A stretch of 64,000 nucleotides of DNA, from assembly GCA_019914945.1 (NCBI GenBank), contig CM034105.1, positions 12,896,001 through 12,960,000 of the forward strand. Direction: 5' to 3'. A program made the translations under genes and the position numbers. Source of the stretch: Typha latifolia (Eukaryota > Streptophyta > Magnoliopsida > Poales > Typhaceae). The notes beneath the pieces are model-generated. The model searched no databases. It worked only from the letters and a program-made list of their open reading frames with translations, and was not told the origin of the DNA. The first letter of the stretch is position 1. The number at the start of each line of letters is the position of its first letter. Of the stretch, positions 37,507 to 48,394 are shown one piece after another.

Positions 37507-40506
37507 TCAAACCTCACTCTTGTGCTCCGGCCTGTGTGTGAACTCAAAGTCTACATGCACAAATGCCCGTTCGACCTCCGGCAGCTGCTCCAGTTTCTCT
37601 TGCAGTGCCTCACCAATGTCATGCGCTTGGCTTAGAAGCATATCTCCAGGCAAGACTATATCTACTTCCACAAAGTAGTGAGTGCCAAAAGTGTATGCTC
37701 TGACTGTGTCAATGTGTCTGATTTCTTCATGGTGATTCCATATGAGATAGGTTAGCTTAGTTAAGTAGTCGGCAGGCGCCGTTTTGCCGATCAATGTCCA
37801 GACGTTCTCGAGGACAGTCTTCGCCCAAGTGGTTATTGTGTACAATGCAATCTGAACAAAAATTCAGCATTCAGTTAGTACATCAATGATACCCAGGAAA
37901 GTTAAATTTCAAGTTCATTCATCTCTTTGAATTGTTTAATTAACTCACCAATATAGCACCAAGAGGATCCATCCACCAATAATATTTAACAGCAAGTAGA
38001 GCAGATGCTAAGCCAATTGAGTTTGTAATAACATCAAAGAAATGATCTTGCGCGTATGCTCTGACAATTTCATTCTTGAAGGTACGACAGTAAATCATGA
38101 GAATAAATTTCACAATCGTAACCGAAGCCATGCTTGTAATCATCCAAATCTCTTTCGCACGGTCAAAAGTGGTGTGGGACTGCAAGAACAGAGATATTTT
38201 AATGAATAGCACATATCAAAACCATCAATAAAATCTTATCTAGGTTGACATAAGTGATATTAATATGAAAACAAGGGAAAAGAATTAGTTGGTTCTGTTG
38301 TTATAATAATGTTTAGTATATCAAACAATCTGAATTCTATATGAGGGTGAAATGATTTACTTTTTAGAAAACTTAGTTTAACCATTTCAGATAATGTGGT
38401 AAGATAACACTAAGAAAATAGTAAACTCAATGACTAAAGAACTAATATAACTGCTGAGTTACCTGTGTAACGAGCTGACGACCAGATTCCAGCAGTACTT
38501 GAAAGCCAAGAGTCCCCATGACTGAAGCGAAAACTATAATGCCCTGCACAAAAATATCCCCCATCTCATTGCTTATTTTAGAATGAAAGAATCAACTAAC
38601 TCAACAAAGTTATGCATTCAAGACATCTAGTAATTTGTGAGCAGAGCTATTCAATTCACATCCTGCTATGCGACAAGAATAAACTATCCCAAATAGCATA
38701 GAGTTGCTTATAATGCAAAAGTTATATGTGTAGAAAACTCCAATCATACTAGTAAAAAATGCACAAATTCATTGGTGAGGTATGGACTTCATTAAGTAAA
38801 TCACTTCATAAAATTATATCCCACTTGCTTAATTAAGGTTCACAAAAAGTGGACTTACCACAGGTTGCATACGCCTCTTTCCAATTGGATAACTATACTT
38901 GTTAGATTTCTTCATAGAATGTGATGTGAACCAGAGTATAAGTCCTGACAGCAGATCCAATAGAGAGTCCAGAGTTGAAGCAATTACTGCCATGGATTTA
39001 CTTTCTACAGATGCAACCACCTTCCCCACAAAAAGAACTAGATTAACTATATTTGAAATGTTTATTGCCAGTCTTTCGCTCTTGGCTAGTTGTCTCAACT
39101 CCTCCTGAAAGAAAGAAAAAATAAAAAAGAAACAAATGTATACAGATTGCATTTTAAATTCCTGGCGAAAGAATAAAATTCAAGCATATTAAAAACAAAA
39201 AGATATAAAAAATTTGATACAATGCATGTAGCACACCTCTGTAGGAGCTGCCTCTAAGCAACCAGACTCATTAATGTTTTCCATTTCAACAAATCCCTTG
39301 AGGAGACTTTCTTGCTTCTTATAATATTTTGCAATTTTGCTTTGCTTCCCTAAAACAAAAGGAAAATATCATAAGTGCAAATTCTTAGAAACATCTCAAT
39401 TAGAAACCATTCAATGGATTCCATTTCCACCGGTGATCACTCATTTGTACAAGTAGATTGCTAAGCCAATTCTTCAAAGATTCCATTTTGCATTACTAAT
39501 CCTCTTCAAAGAAAACATATGTAGAATTATTCTAGAAGAAGGATAGTAAAGAATGTTTAAAGGTAAATAAGCTTTCCTATTATTAGGGAACTTATTCTTA
39601 AGTCGGTCCCATTTAGATACTTCATCTATGGCGAAGCTTCCTCCCAACCTTAACAACTTTTTGAAAAGTGCATAAGAAATTGGAATCCAAAAGCAACACA
39701 ATAAATAAATAAAAAATAGAACGCAAATCTAGGATCTAACATATTCTTGATAAACGAATCAAAAGCAAAACTGTATATAAGATTAAAAAAGAAGAAGAAG
39801 CAAACCATGGTTTCTAAGAAAAGTTCGGGAAGCGGAGGTTGGCTTGGCGAGCGGCGCTTCCGGGAGGTGGAAGTCGCTCGCGTTAATCCTCCAGGTCGGC
39901 GCCGGGTCCGACGTGTTGCCCTCCGGCCTGATCGGAACAAGGGCGCCCGCCCGATTGGCCTCCGGCTCGATATCGGGATTCGCGGCCATGCCTTGTTCGA
40001 TTACGCTCGAAAGGGTCCTCGAATTCTACTCCCACGTAGGTAGAGAAGAAGAAGAAGAAGGGATTTTTTATGGACAAATAAAAAGTACTAGTACTCCGAT
40101 CGGGTTGGATCGCAATCGAATCCAACGCCTAGTTATACCCGATAACTTTCCTTTCGACTCGGTCCTTGTCACTATGTTTCGACGAAGAGAAGAGAAGAGA
40201 AGAGATTGAGGTTTATTAGTTGGACAAAAATGGCCACGTCTTCTTCTTTCCACCTCTTTCCTTCTAGGCGTGCCAGCAGAGTTTGAGTTTGAGTTTGGGT
40301 AGGATCATACTCATCATAGTTACTATGATAAACAAGAACATTAAATTGATTATATGAGTTGTAAATAGACTATGGTGGCATAAAATGTTTCAAATTATGT
40401 AAGTTATTCAGGTTATCAATAAATTTTGTTGGATTTTGAAAGAGACTTTTTAAATAGATTAATCAAATTATAAATAAATTATTGTGTTATAAAAGAATTG
40501 TCGAGG

Positions 40507-40554
<48 letters not shown>

Positions 40555-42594
40555 TAGATTTAAGTAATAAATACATACACAATCCTTTTTAAAGTAAAGT
40601 TATTGTGTGACATTCCAACTTTAATCTCCTTCTTTAGTGGCATAAACAATTTCTCTAAATATTAAATTTTAAATTGATCTTCTTTAGTTCCTTCAAAATC
40701 TATCTCTAATTAGAGTGGGGAGTCTCCATCTAATGAGTTAGTTGATTTATTTGATAATTTTTTACGGGGTGAAATGATACAAAATAGTAATTGAGAAAGT
40801 TAAAATATAATTTACATGTTTTATATTTTCTTCATTCTCTTCTCTCCTTTTTTTTTTAATTTTTGTAAAGAAAATGAGTCTTATATATATATATATGTAT
40901 ATACTCTTAATCTTATTTTAAAGGTGTATATATTCTTTTGTCTTTTAAATTACTAAGATTTTAGATTATAATTTTCGAAAGTAACTCGAGGACTATCCAT
41001 GCAAAAATAATGACTGTTGAAGGTATAATATAGATTCAAATATAAACTTTAGGAGGGTATGCACTAACACACATTCAAATAAATATCTCATGAAAAGGAT
41101 ATCATGGATGTTGTGGTCCAGTTCAAAGAATCCAAATCCTCTACGTTCACTCATAGAATAAAATTAACATTAGTATAGTTATTCTAATTTTGTATACTAA
41201 TATCAGATACTAAAATATCATTTCTAACGGATGATAAAGAGAAATGAGAAAAGTGGAAGAACAAAGACAATGAATGAAATGGTAATTAGTTACTAATATA
41301 ACCCAAGTTGATTATTCACTTACTGTGTAAGTTTATACACAGAATAAGCTTATTCTTATTTTATAAGTTAACAGACCGGAAAGTTCCATCACAAATAGCA
41401 AAGAGAGATGATAACCCACTTACTCTAAAATAAATTTTCTAAAAGTTGAACGACAAACTAACATCAAAAGCCACCATACCTTTACTTCTTATAAGAAGTC
41501 TAGCAACAAAAAATGGTGTCTTTGGGCTCTCAGGCAACTTAAATCCACCCATCTTAAGCTTCCAGGCCTCGGCGGGCTCCGGCGAGTCGCCGTCGAGCCG
41601 CTGCCGCATGGAGACGGAGAGGAGCTCCCTCCGGGAGCCGGAGGACTCCACTCTCAGATCCATCTCACTTGGTATTGGCAGTGATTAGAGAAGAGAAGCA
41701 TGTTGTTAAAGACTTATTTGGTTTTAAGAATAGTTGTTAATAATATATTTTTAGGCATTAATTAAACGGTCCGGTCCCTTCTTGCCGCCCTAAAATTTTT
41801 TTATCATAATTAATACTTAACTTGCTGATTAAGTAGGAGTAATCAATTTCTTCTAGGTGGGAAGTATCGCTGTCCAGAGTAATCACTTGTTCCAGAAAAT
41901 TGGAGTTATTTGCAAGATTGCTACTTTTTGGAGTCATTGATTTGAATAAATTGACAAGTAGATACGTGTGGAATTGGATATATAGCTACGAGACAAGAAG
42001 ATCGCTTTGCAAAATATTCGGGTGGGTTCTCCAAATGAAAAGGCTCCGAAATTTTACCTTGAATTTAAGTAAATTTATAGTTCTAATCTTGTCAATTTAG
42101 TATTTGCAAAACTATTAACCATTTCAATGGAGGAATTTTTATATAATTAGCACTCAATTATTTTAATTATTTTTTTAAATATCATAAGTCTCACTAACTT
42201 CTTTATAATTGCCACTAAAATTATTGAGCTCGTTCTTATTCTTTGTATAAATTGCTTAAAATAGTTTTAAAATTGTCTAATGTTAACATATCAAAAGATT
42301 TAAGTGATAATGACAATAGTTTAGAGGTTTTCGATAACAATTATGTAAACGGTAAAAGCATTCATTTCAATTCACTTGTCTAGTTGATCAATGAGTAATT
42401 AATTTCTGGACTATAATTAAATGACTGTAAACAAACACAAAGAGAAGGAATAAGATAAGAAGCAAACCGTGTCTCCTGAGGAACACTCTGGAAACAAACG
42501 GCGGCTCCTTCGGCGGCTCCGGCAACCGGAAGTCATTGGCGTTGAGTCGCCACGGCAGCCTCGACTGGCCGGAATCCTCTTCCATCTTCTTCAT
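37507..42594 (-). CDS. Metal tolerance protein, Mn-type cation diffusion facilitator, with three alternative first exons
   Basis: Five common exons, 39349-39237, 39104-38859, 38543-38463, 38179-37949 and 37851-37507, encode the transporter. Three upstream exons each have an ATG and a GT donor leaving one base, so each joins in frame to 39349: 39989-39806 (61 codons), 41663-41480 (61 codons) and 42594-42468 (42 codons). Predicted proteins are 399, 399 and 380 residues. The nearest exon is the likeliest default. The body has the Mn-CDF signatures DSLLD (145-149) and DHFFD (253-257), membrane segments around them, and the C-terminal cytosolic domain with [11 protein letters not shown] and ENVWTLIGK. 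The family moves Mn2+ and related metals into Golgi, pre-vacuolar or vacuolar compartments in exchange for protons. The closest group is MTP9/10/11; the exact orthologue is not certain. Confidence 0.92.
39806..39989 (-). other. MTP first exon, proximal version
   Basis: It starts [15 protein letters not shown] and ends in RTFLRNH plus one base before gtttgc. It carries [14 protein letters not shown], the conserved N-terminal cytosolic motif. It is the first exon closest to the shared body (456 bases away), so it is the most likely main start. The leader above it is GC-rich. Confidence 0.85.
40508..40550. repeat. (TA)n microsatellite
   Basis: A run of about 20 TA dinucleotides lies between the proximal and middle MTP first exons. 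Confidence 0.9.
40894..41066. mobile_element. MITE-like element, short copy C
   Basis: The ends read tgtatatactcttaatct and ctttaggagggtatgcac. The reverse complement of the second, gtgcataccctcctaaag, matches the family ends seen at 1.1 kb and 17.9 kb. It lies between two MTP first exons, inside the intron that the distal transcripts would remove. Confidence 0.4.
41480..41663 (-). other. MTP first exon, middle version
   Basis: It starts [16 protein letters not shown] and ends in LLIRSK plus one base before the donor gtatgg. [18 protein letters not shown] is the divergent counterpart of the N-terminal motif. It is exactly as long as the proximal exon (184 bases) and in the same phase. The coding sequence is open and GC-rich, which argues for selection. 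Confidence 0.75.
42468..42594 (-). other. MTP first exon, distal version
   Basis: It starts [12 protein letters not shown] (or at the second Met, 42585) and ends in VFLRRH plus one base before gtttgc, the same donor context as the proximal exon. [14 protein letters not shown] is the shared motif. The nearest other gene, rbcS, lies 0.9 kb away and is transcribed in the opposite direction. Confidence 0.75.
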
Positions 42595-43527
42595 TGCAAG
42601 AGAAAAATAAGAAGAGCTCTTCAGGCATTCAGTGGAGTTGCACGCGTGGGTTATCCATATCGATGGTGGAGGAGTATGACACGAGCAGTTAATTTCCACT
42701 TTTAGGTTTAAAGGTAGGGGTTATGTCACTAATCCTTGTTTAGTGTGGGTAGTGGTTGCAGTTAGGGTTCTCATCTCTAGTGGTTCCATTCCATTTCTTT
42801 TCATAGGATTTCTAATGCAAGTTATAATTAACCGTGAAGCCTCTTAATATTTGTGGCTTGTCATGCATGCTAGATCAAATAAAATACTAACATACAACTA
42901 CTCCATTAAACATAGTGTCACTTAATTAAAGTTTCCACATTGGAAGAAAGGCTAAAAAACTAAATTTATTTATCATGTCAAGGCCCCGAGCTTTCCCCGT
43001 CTAAAATTTTTTGGTTGAGTTGGACCCACATTTGATTCAAAGGTTCCATTTCTTTGAAGACTTGAACTCTTGATTGATTTATAATGGACTCGGATTCTCT
43101 AAAGGATCCGAGTGGCAAACCGTTAATACTTCTTATGTGACCTGCAACCACCGCCATGATGTATGCTCACAAGTTGCAGGGCGTAAGAAAAGGAGAGCCG
43201 TTGAGAGACTTGAGAGAGCCGTCATGCCATCACCCATTTCACATCCCCATGAGGATAAGATCTCTCTCGCCACGTGCCGGCTCGTGATTGGAGACAAACG
43301 ATATCAATCATCAATGTCATCCACCCCTACCCGTCCATGTGTGGTGCACGTAGTTTTCATGTCATCCGACGTCCAACATCTCTCGCATCCCTTGGATCAA
43401 AACAGCAATCACGCATCCATCCCTTTTCCATTGGTGTGTTATATATAGCTAATAGTTGTGCATAGCTAAACCCTCAAGCTCTCCTCCATCTCCTCTCTTG
43501 CTCGATCTCCCGGTGAGGTAGATAGGC
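42595..43527. other. Divergent promoter space, MTP distal exon and rbcS
   Basis: No exon is supported. The left part is the upstream region of the distal MTP first exon. From about 43100 the composition rises in GC and becomes the rbcS promoter. Open frames at 43074-43465 are accidental translations of this promoter. Confidence 0.65.
43254..43276 (+). promoter_or_regulatory. I-box / G-box light-response module of rbcS
   Basis: GATAAGA (I-box) at 43254-43260 is followed by CACGTG (G-box) at 43271-43276, about 250 bases before the rbcS ATG. This pair, close together in this order, is the classic conserved light module of rbcS promoters. A TATA box (ttatatatag) lies at about 43439-43448. Confidence 0.8.
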
Positions 43528-44249
43528 ATGGCCTCATCTATGATGGTCTCATCGGCCACCGTCGCCCGAACCACCCCCGCTCAATCCAACATGGTCGCGC
43601 CCTTCACCGGGCTCAAGTCCGCCGCCGCATTCCCCGGTACCCGCCGGGCGAACGCCGACCTCTCCCACCTCCCAGGCAATGGAGGCCGAGTTCAATGCAT
43701 GAAGGTACGTACGTATAACATGCAATTTATATACCATTCGTCCACTCTCACAGTAGTTCTGTTGATGTAAAATATATTTGATGTGAATTTGTAGGTGTGG
43801 CCAATTGAAGGTGTGAAGAAGTTTGAGACTCTCTCCTACCTTCCACCTCTCTCAACAGAGGCTTTGCTCAAGCAAATCGAGTACCTTATGCGCAACAACT
43901 GGATTGCTTCCTTAGAATTCAGCGCTGTAAGTATTATATCATGCATATTTTGTCTTTAAGAAAGGAAAAATATATCAAGATCTCTTGTAATATTGTGCAA
44001 GTTAATGTGATCGAGCAGGTGGGGTTCATCTACCGTGAGAACGACCGATCTCCGGGATACTACGACGGGCGATACTGGACGATGTGGAAGCTGCCGATGT
44101 TCGGGTGCACCGACGCCACCCAGGTGATCAAGGAGATCGAGGAATGCAAGAAGGAGTACCCGAACTGCTTCGTTCGGATCATCGGATTCGACAACAGCCG
44201 CCAAGTCCAGTGTGTGAGTTTCATAGCCGCTAAGCCTGAAAACTACTAG
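43528..44249 (+). CDS. RBCS: RuBisCO small subunit, chloroplast precursor
   Basis: Three exons, 43528-43704, 43795-43926 and 44019-44249, encode 179 residues. Residues 1-57 form a Ser/Thr/Ala-rich chloroplast transit peptide ending GGRVQC, and the mature protein starts at MKVWPIEG. Diagnostic small-subunit stretches are [33 protein letters not shown], the GCTDATQV turn and [14 protein letters not shown]. The mature subunit assembles with eight large subunits in the stroma to form the CO2-fixing enzyme. The second intron splits before VGFIYREN. One segment reads [11 protein letters not shown] where most plants have W-V/I-P-C-LEF; both the Pro and the Cys are replaced. The light-response module and TATA box upstream fit strong leaf expression. 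Confidence 0.97.
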
Positions 44250-47200
44250 ATCATGAGCTCTAAAATGTGGGCATGATGTCAGCTCACCCACCGGATTCTA
44301 TCCGTCGACGACCACCGATAAATTTGGTTTTTGAATCATTTAATTTGCTTTAGTTTCATCATCATATATTGTTCCTTCTTCTGCTGGATCTCGTTTATCC
44401 TTTCTCTCTCCAACAGTTGAGTTTGGTTGGGTTGGTGGGTAACATAAGAGCTCCAGCTACATATATCTTGTTGCTTTATGATAATAAACTTATTGCATTT
44501 CATGGTTTGTTTCCTCCTGCTGCATCGTGAAATTTGAGCCAAGGGATTGATCCAATATCCCAATTGGCTACTTTCATTTTGCAATTAACATAAAAAAAAA
44601 ATTGAACTATTACGATAACTTGCTAAATATTTCTCCAACCCTAAAAAAATTGAGAAGAAAAAAAAAAGATTTAAAAGCATTACTGGGCTTGGCCTGACAA
44701 GAGAAGGCCTTGAGATTGTTCATAGCACAGTTTAAAAGTTTGCATGGCCCAAATCTATATAACACACCAAACTCCCCTAATCTAGACTATAAGCCCACTG
44801 TCACAGACTTAAGATTTTTGAGAGTTTTGGCAAGTCTCTGCAACACCCCAATTTCTTCGTAAGATTTAATAAATCTTAAAGTAATAAAATACTAAAGAGA
44901 AAAAGCCTTAAATAACACTTAAAAAATATAAGTTTTCTTACTGAAGTCCTACTTCTTTTCATATACTAGAACTTTAGATGCATTTACAAGTAATGGCTTC
45001 AAGTTCTTATATAGAAAAGAAAACTTAGTTATTAAATTATCATAATAAATATCTTTTCTAGAGGTGCGTCCTTTATCCTTATCGATCCAGCAGCAGTGGA
45101 GAAATTTGAGGTTCGTTCAGTAGTGAATAAACTCGAGTCGCCTAATTATCGTAGCGTCCCTCGGGTCCAATTTAACTATTGTATTGTTGATGCTTTCAAC
45201 CTTGCGATTTTGATCAAAATTTTGATGAGGCGTCACCTCGCTCATTTTGAAATAATTTCGTTAGTTCAAAAATATAACTCTTTATTTTAAAATAATCGTT
45301 AAATATTATAATAATTATATTCTATAATATAATTAATATTCATCAAAATTATGTCTTATACCACGTATTAACTCGATTACCAATTTACTTTTAATATCTA
45401 TCCTATTAACAAAAAAAATAGTTTTTTCATCTTTTTCTTCGCTTTATCTTACTCATAAAATAAAGTTCTTTTTTCAAAGAAAAAGAACATGAATAACTAT
45501 AATAGGGAGGAGGTAGATAATTAATGTAAGCCCTATGGATCAAAGCTATTAACAGCAGTTTGGCCTTAACTAGGCACCACTAATTCCCTAACAAATCTAT
45601 GAAATGAAATGTCAAACCTAATATTAAATCAAGATAAGCCCAAGAACCTATGTCTAAGATTTCATTAATTTAATCAAACTAAAGAAAACTAGGAGTGGTA
45701 CTTCTTGGAAACTCACAACCTTGGCATGATTTGTGCACTTCACCTAACAAAAATTTAAACCCCACCTCTTGAGAGACAGGCTGTGAGTTGCTATGAGCAG
45801 TCGACAAGTAGACCCAATCCCTTTCATAGATGTTGTGTTTGTTCTCCATCACTGAGGCCCCACCATCACCTTCCCAGTCTTCTCTTTTGAGTGGAATCTT
45901 AGGAGAAATCTTTTTGATTCTAACCCCATCTCATCTTGTTTAGTCCAAAGAGAATTATGGTAAGAATGGTATCTTAGTAAGATAAGAAATGCCTTCATTT
46001 AGAGTTATCTTGTACAAACAACAAAGTTATGTAATTAACTCTAACTCTAAATAATTATTATAAAAAAATTATTTAATAATTTCGTATGTAAAAAATAATA
46101 ATTTGAATAAGCGAACCGTAGTTTTTTTTTAAAAAAAAAAATTAAAATCTTTACTGTGGGCAGACAAGGACACGAATCTCCACGCATAACATGCCGCTTT
46201 CGGTAACCGTACCTAATAATAGTCTAATAGTTGGATTAGTATAAGTTTAATCTACCCCACATGGATATAAATTATGCATCCTTTTAGACAACGAAATCAA
46301 AAGTCTGGATAGTGGGTTACAGCACACCACGTGGGCTAAATCACTATGATTAATGTTAATACCCCTGGATCCATTCTAAATCTCGTCAACTGCCCCCCTC
46401 TTCTTCTTTTCTCTCTCGCTAAATGGATAATAACTTAGTATATACTAAGACATTTATAGCAAATTCCTATCTTAGAATAAAATATCAACTAAATTAACTT
46501 TAGAAGTGCATAAACTTGTACATGTAAATAATATATCGATGGTGCGCTTTATATATATATATAACAAAAAAAGTCTCCTATAATAGATATCTAAGAGCAT
46601 AGTCATGCTAGTTATTAACTATAGGATTATTTTACATATAAAATTGTTATCTTTATCAGCAATTTTATACATTATATTTATTTTTAATTTAAAGCAACAA
46701 ATTCTCCCACCTACTGCACCTACAGAGAGGAAAAGAGCATCCACATCTGTGCAGCCATGTGTATGTGTCAGTGGGCATCTTTCCAACTGCATGGAAGCAT
46801 GCATGCCTTCAAATTTAAAAACATTTTAAATGCATAGGCTTACCAATCGCACCATCCGTACCCTTGCGACGCAATAAATGGCTATGCCTCGGAAAATGCA
46901 CATTTTTCTTTTTTTTTTTTAAATAAAATAAAATAAAATGTATAATTATTTTAAATATTTAATATTGCATAAAAATACAACGAGTTAATCTGTGATTATG
47001 TAAAAATGTAGAACGAGTTAATCGGTCTTAAAAACAGGAGGATTAGTTTGTAGCCTCGTTTTATACGCCTTCTCCCACTAGATATTTGTTTATTTAATCC
47101 CCTGAGTTTTTTAATATTTGTGTTGGAAACCTTTTCGGTGGGGGCTACCGGCTATACGGAGAACGGTGCACTTTTTCTTCTGCCGTGAAGGAAAATTATG

Positions 47201-47696
47201 GAGTTTGGAGTCGGTTCTTAAATGTTATAAAGTGAGGCGGTAACTTGTAAAAAGATATTTTCTTAATTGGTATTTATTATCGGCAGGCCCTCCTTGATCC
47301 TCTTGATACACTCACGCCTTCTTTTCTTTCCTTCCATCTATAAATGCCCTCCATCCTCCCACCTTCCTCTCCTTCCTCTCATCCTCTATTTCTCCCCATT
47401 TTTTCCTCCTTATCGTTGTTTTGGTCCTCCCCTCTCTTAAAGAGAGAACAAGAGGGGTGTATAGAAAGAGAATTATAAGGTAAGATTGCCTCCTTTCCTT
47501 CAGATCTGAAGAAATCATACAAGAAATCTCCATCAAAACTCCATTTTTTTTTAAAAAAAATCGTTTTCCTCCTCCTTTTCTCTCTAATCAAAGCCCAAAT
47601 CCTCCAGATCTATTTCCAATATTTTGTTTATTTTCTAAGGCAAAAATCGGAAGGCTTGAATAATTTTACCCCTTTTTGTTCTTTAGATCTGGAAGC
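44250..47696. other. Intergenic, rbcS to a conserved unknown gene
   Basis: The first 300 bases are the rbcS 3' region. No exon is supported between 44.6 and 47.2 kb. From about 47290 the DNA becomes pyrimidine-rich with a TATA-like tctataaat at 47337-47345; 47370-47696 is the probable 5' leader of the next gene and may contain a leader intron. Confidence 0.6.
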
Positions 47697-48394
47697 ATGA
47701 ATCACTGCGGGATGCAGCAGAACGCCTTCGCCTCATGCGACGAGTTTGCGAACCGAAAATCCCCGGTTTTCTGCCCCAAGCCTCGCCGCCTCGGTCCGCC
47801 TCCACCGGTCGTACCGGTGAGACCTCTTCGATGGCATACAAGGTAATTTTCCTACCCTTTTCCCTCTCTCTTTCTTCTATTTTAAAATCTGTTAATTTCT
47901 CTTTTATCGTTCTAATTAGTCTCTATCTCTTTAGCCATCAAGTCGATTTTTTTGATTCAAGAGATGGGTCGGAGGTGGTTGATATTTTCTTCCCAAAGGT
48001 GAGATTTTATTTTCTTGAAATTTTGTAATAAACTTTATATATATATATATATATATATGAGATTTAATTTGTAAGTTATTATTTTTTAATCCATTTCCAC
48101 GCTTTTGATCTGTAGGGAGGAGAACACAACTACGTGGCATCATCGCCACCGTTCTTTTGCGGATCTCCGCCGAGTCGGGCCGAGAACCCGGTTGTCCACG
48201 ACGCCCGGTTCGGGGCGGACCGTCCGGTCTCCCCCGTCGGCCCGGTTCAGGTGGTCCGACCCGGCTCCCCCATGTCACCAAGCGGGTGCGCCCGAGCCAA
48301 GTTCGGGTTCAAACCCGCAACCGTTAGGATCGAGGGTTTTGATTGCCTCGGAAGTCGTGGACGGCGCGGATGTGGCATCACTGCCGTCGCATGA
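47697..48394 (+). CDS. Conserved plant protein of unknown function
   Basis: Three exons, 47697-47842, 47935-47998 and 48116-48394, join in frame to 162 residues. Exon 1 gives MNHCGMQQNAFASC and KSPVFCPKPRRLG, ending in RPLRWH. Exon 2 gives HQVDFFDSRDGSEVVDIFF. Exon 3 contains SPPFFCGSPPSRAENPVV, DARFGADRP, a Pro/Ser-rich middle, and FGFKPATVRIEGFDCLGS. These blocks in this order match a small plant-specific family, of which Arabidopsis At5g16110 is the member I recall, with no known domain or function. There is no signal peptide or membrane segment. The longer open frames in other phases across this gene are shadows. It is GC-rich relative to its surroundings, as real exons here are. Confidence 0.87.

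Noticed and set aside
43074..43448. 124-codon open frame upstream of rbcS
   Set aside because: It overlaps the I-box, G-box and TATA box of the rbcS promoter; chance translation.
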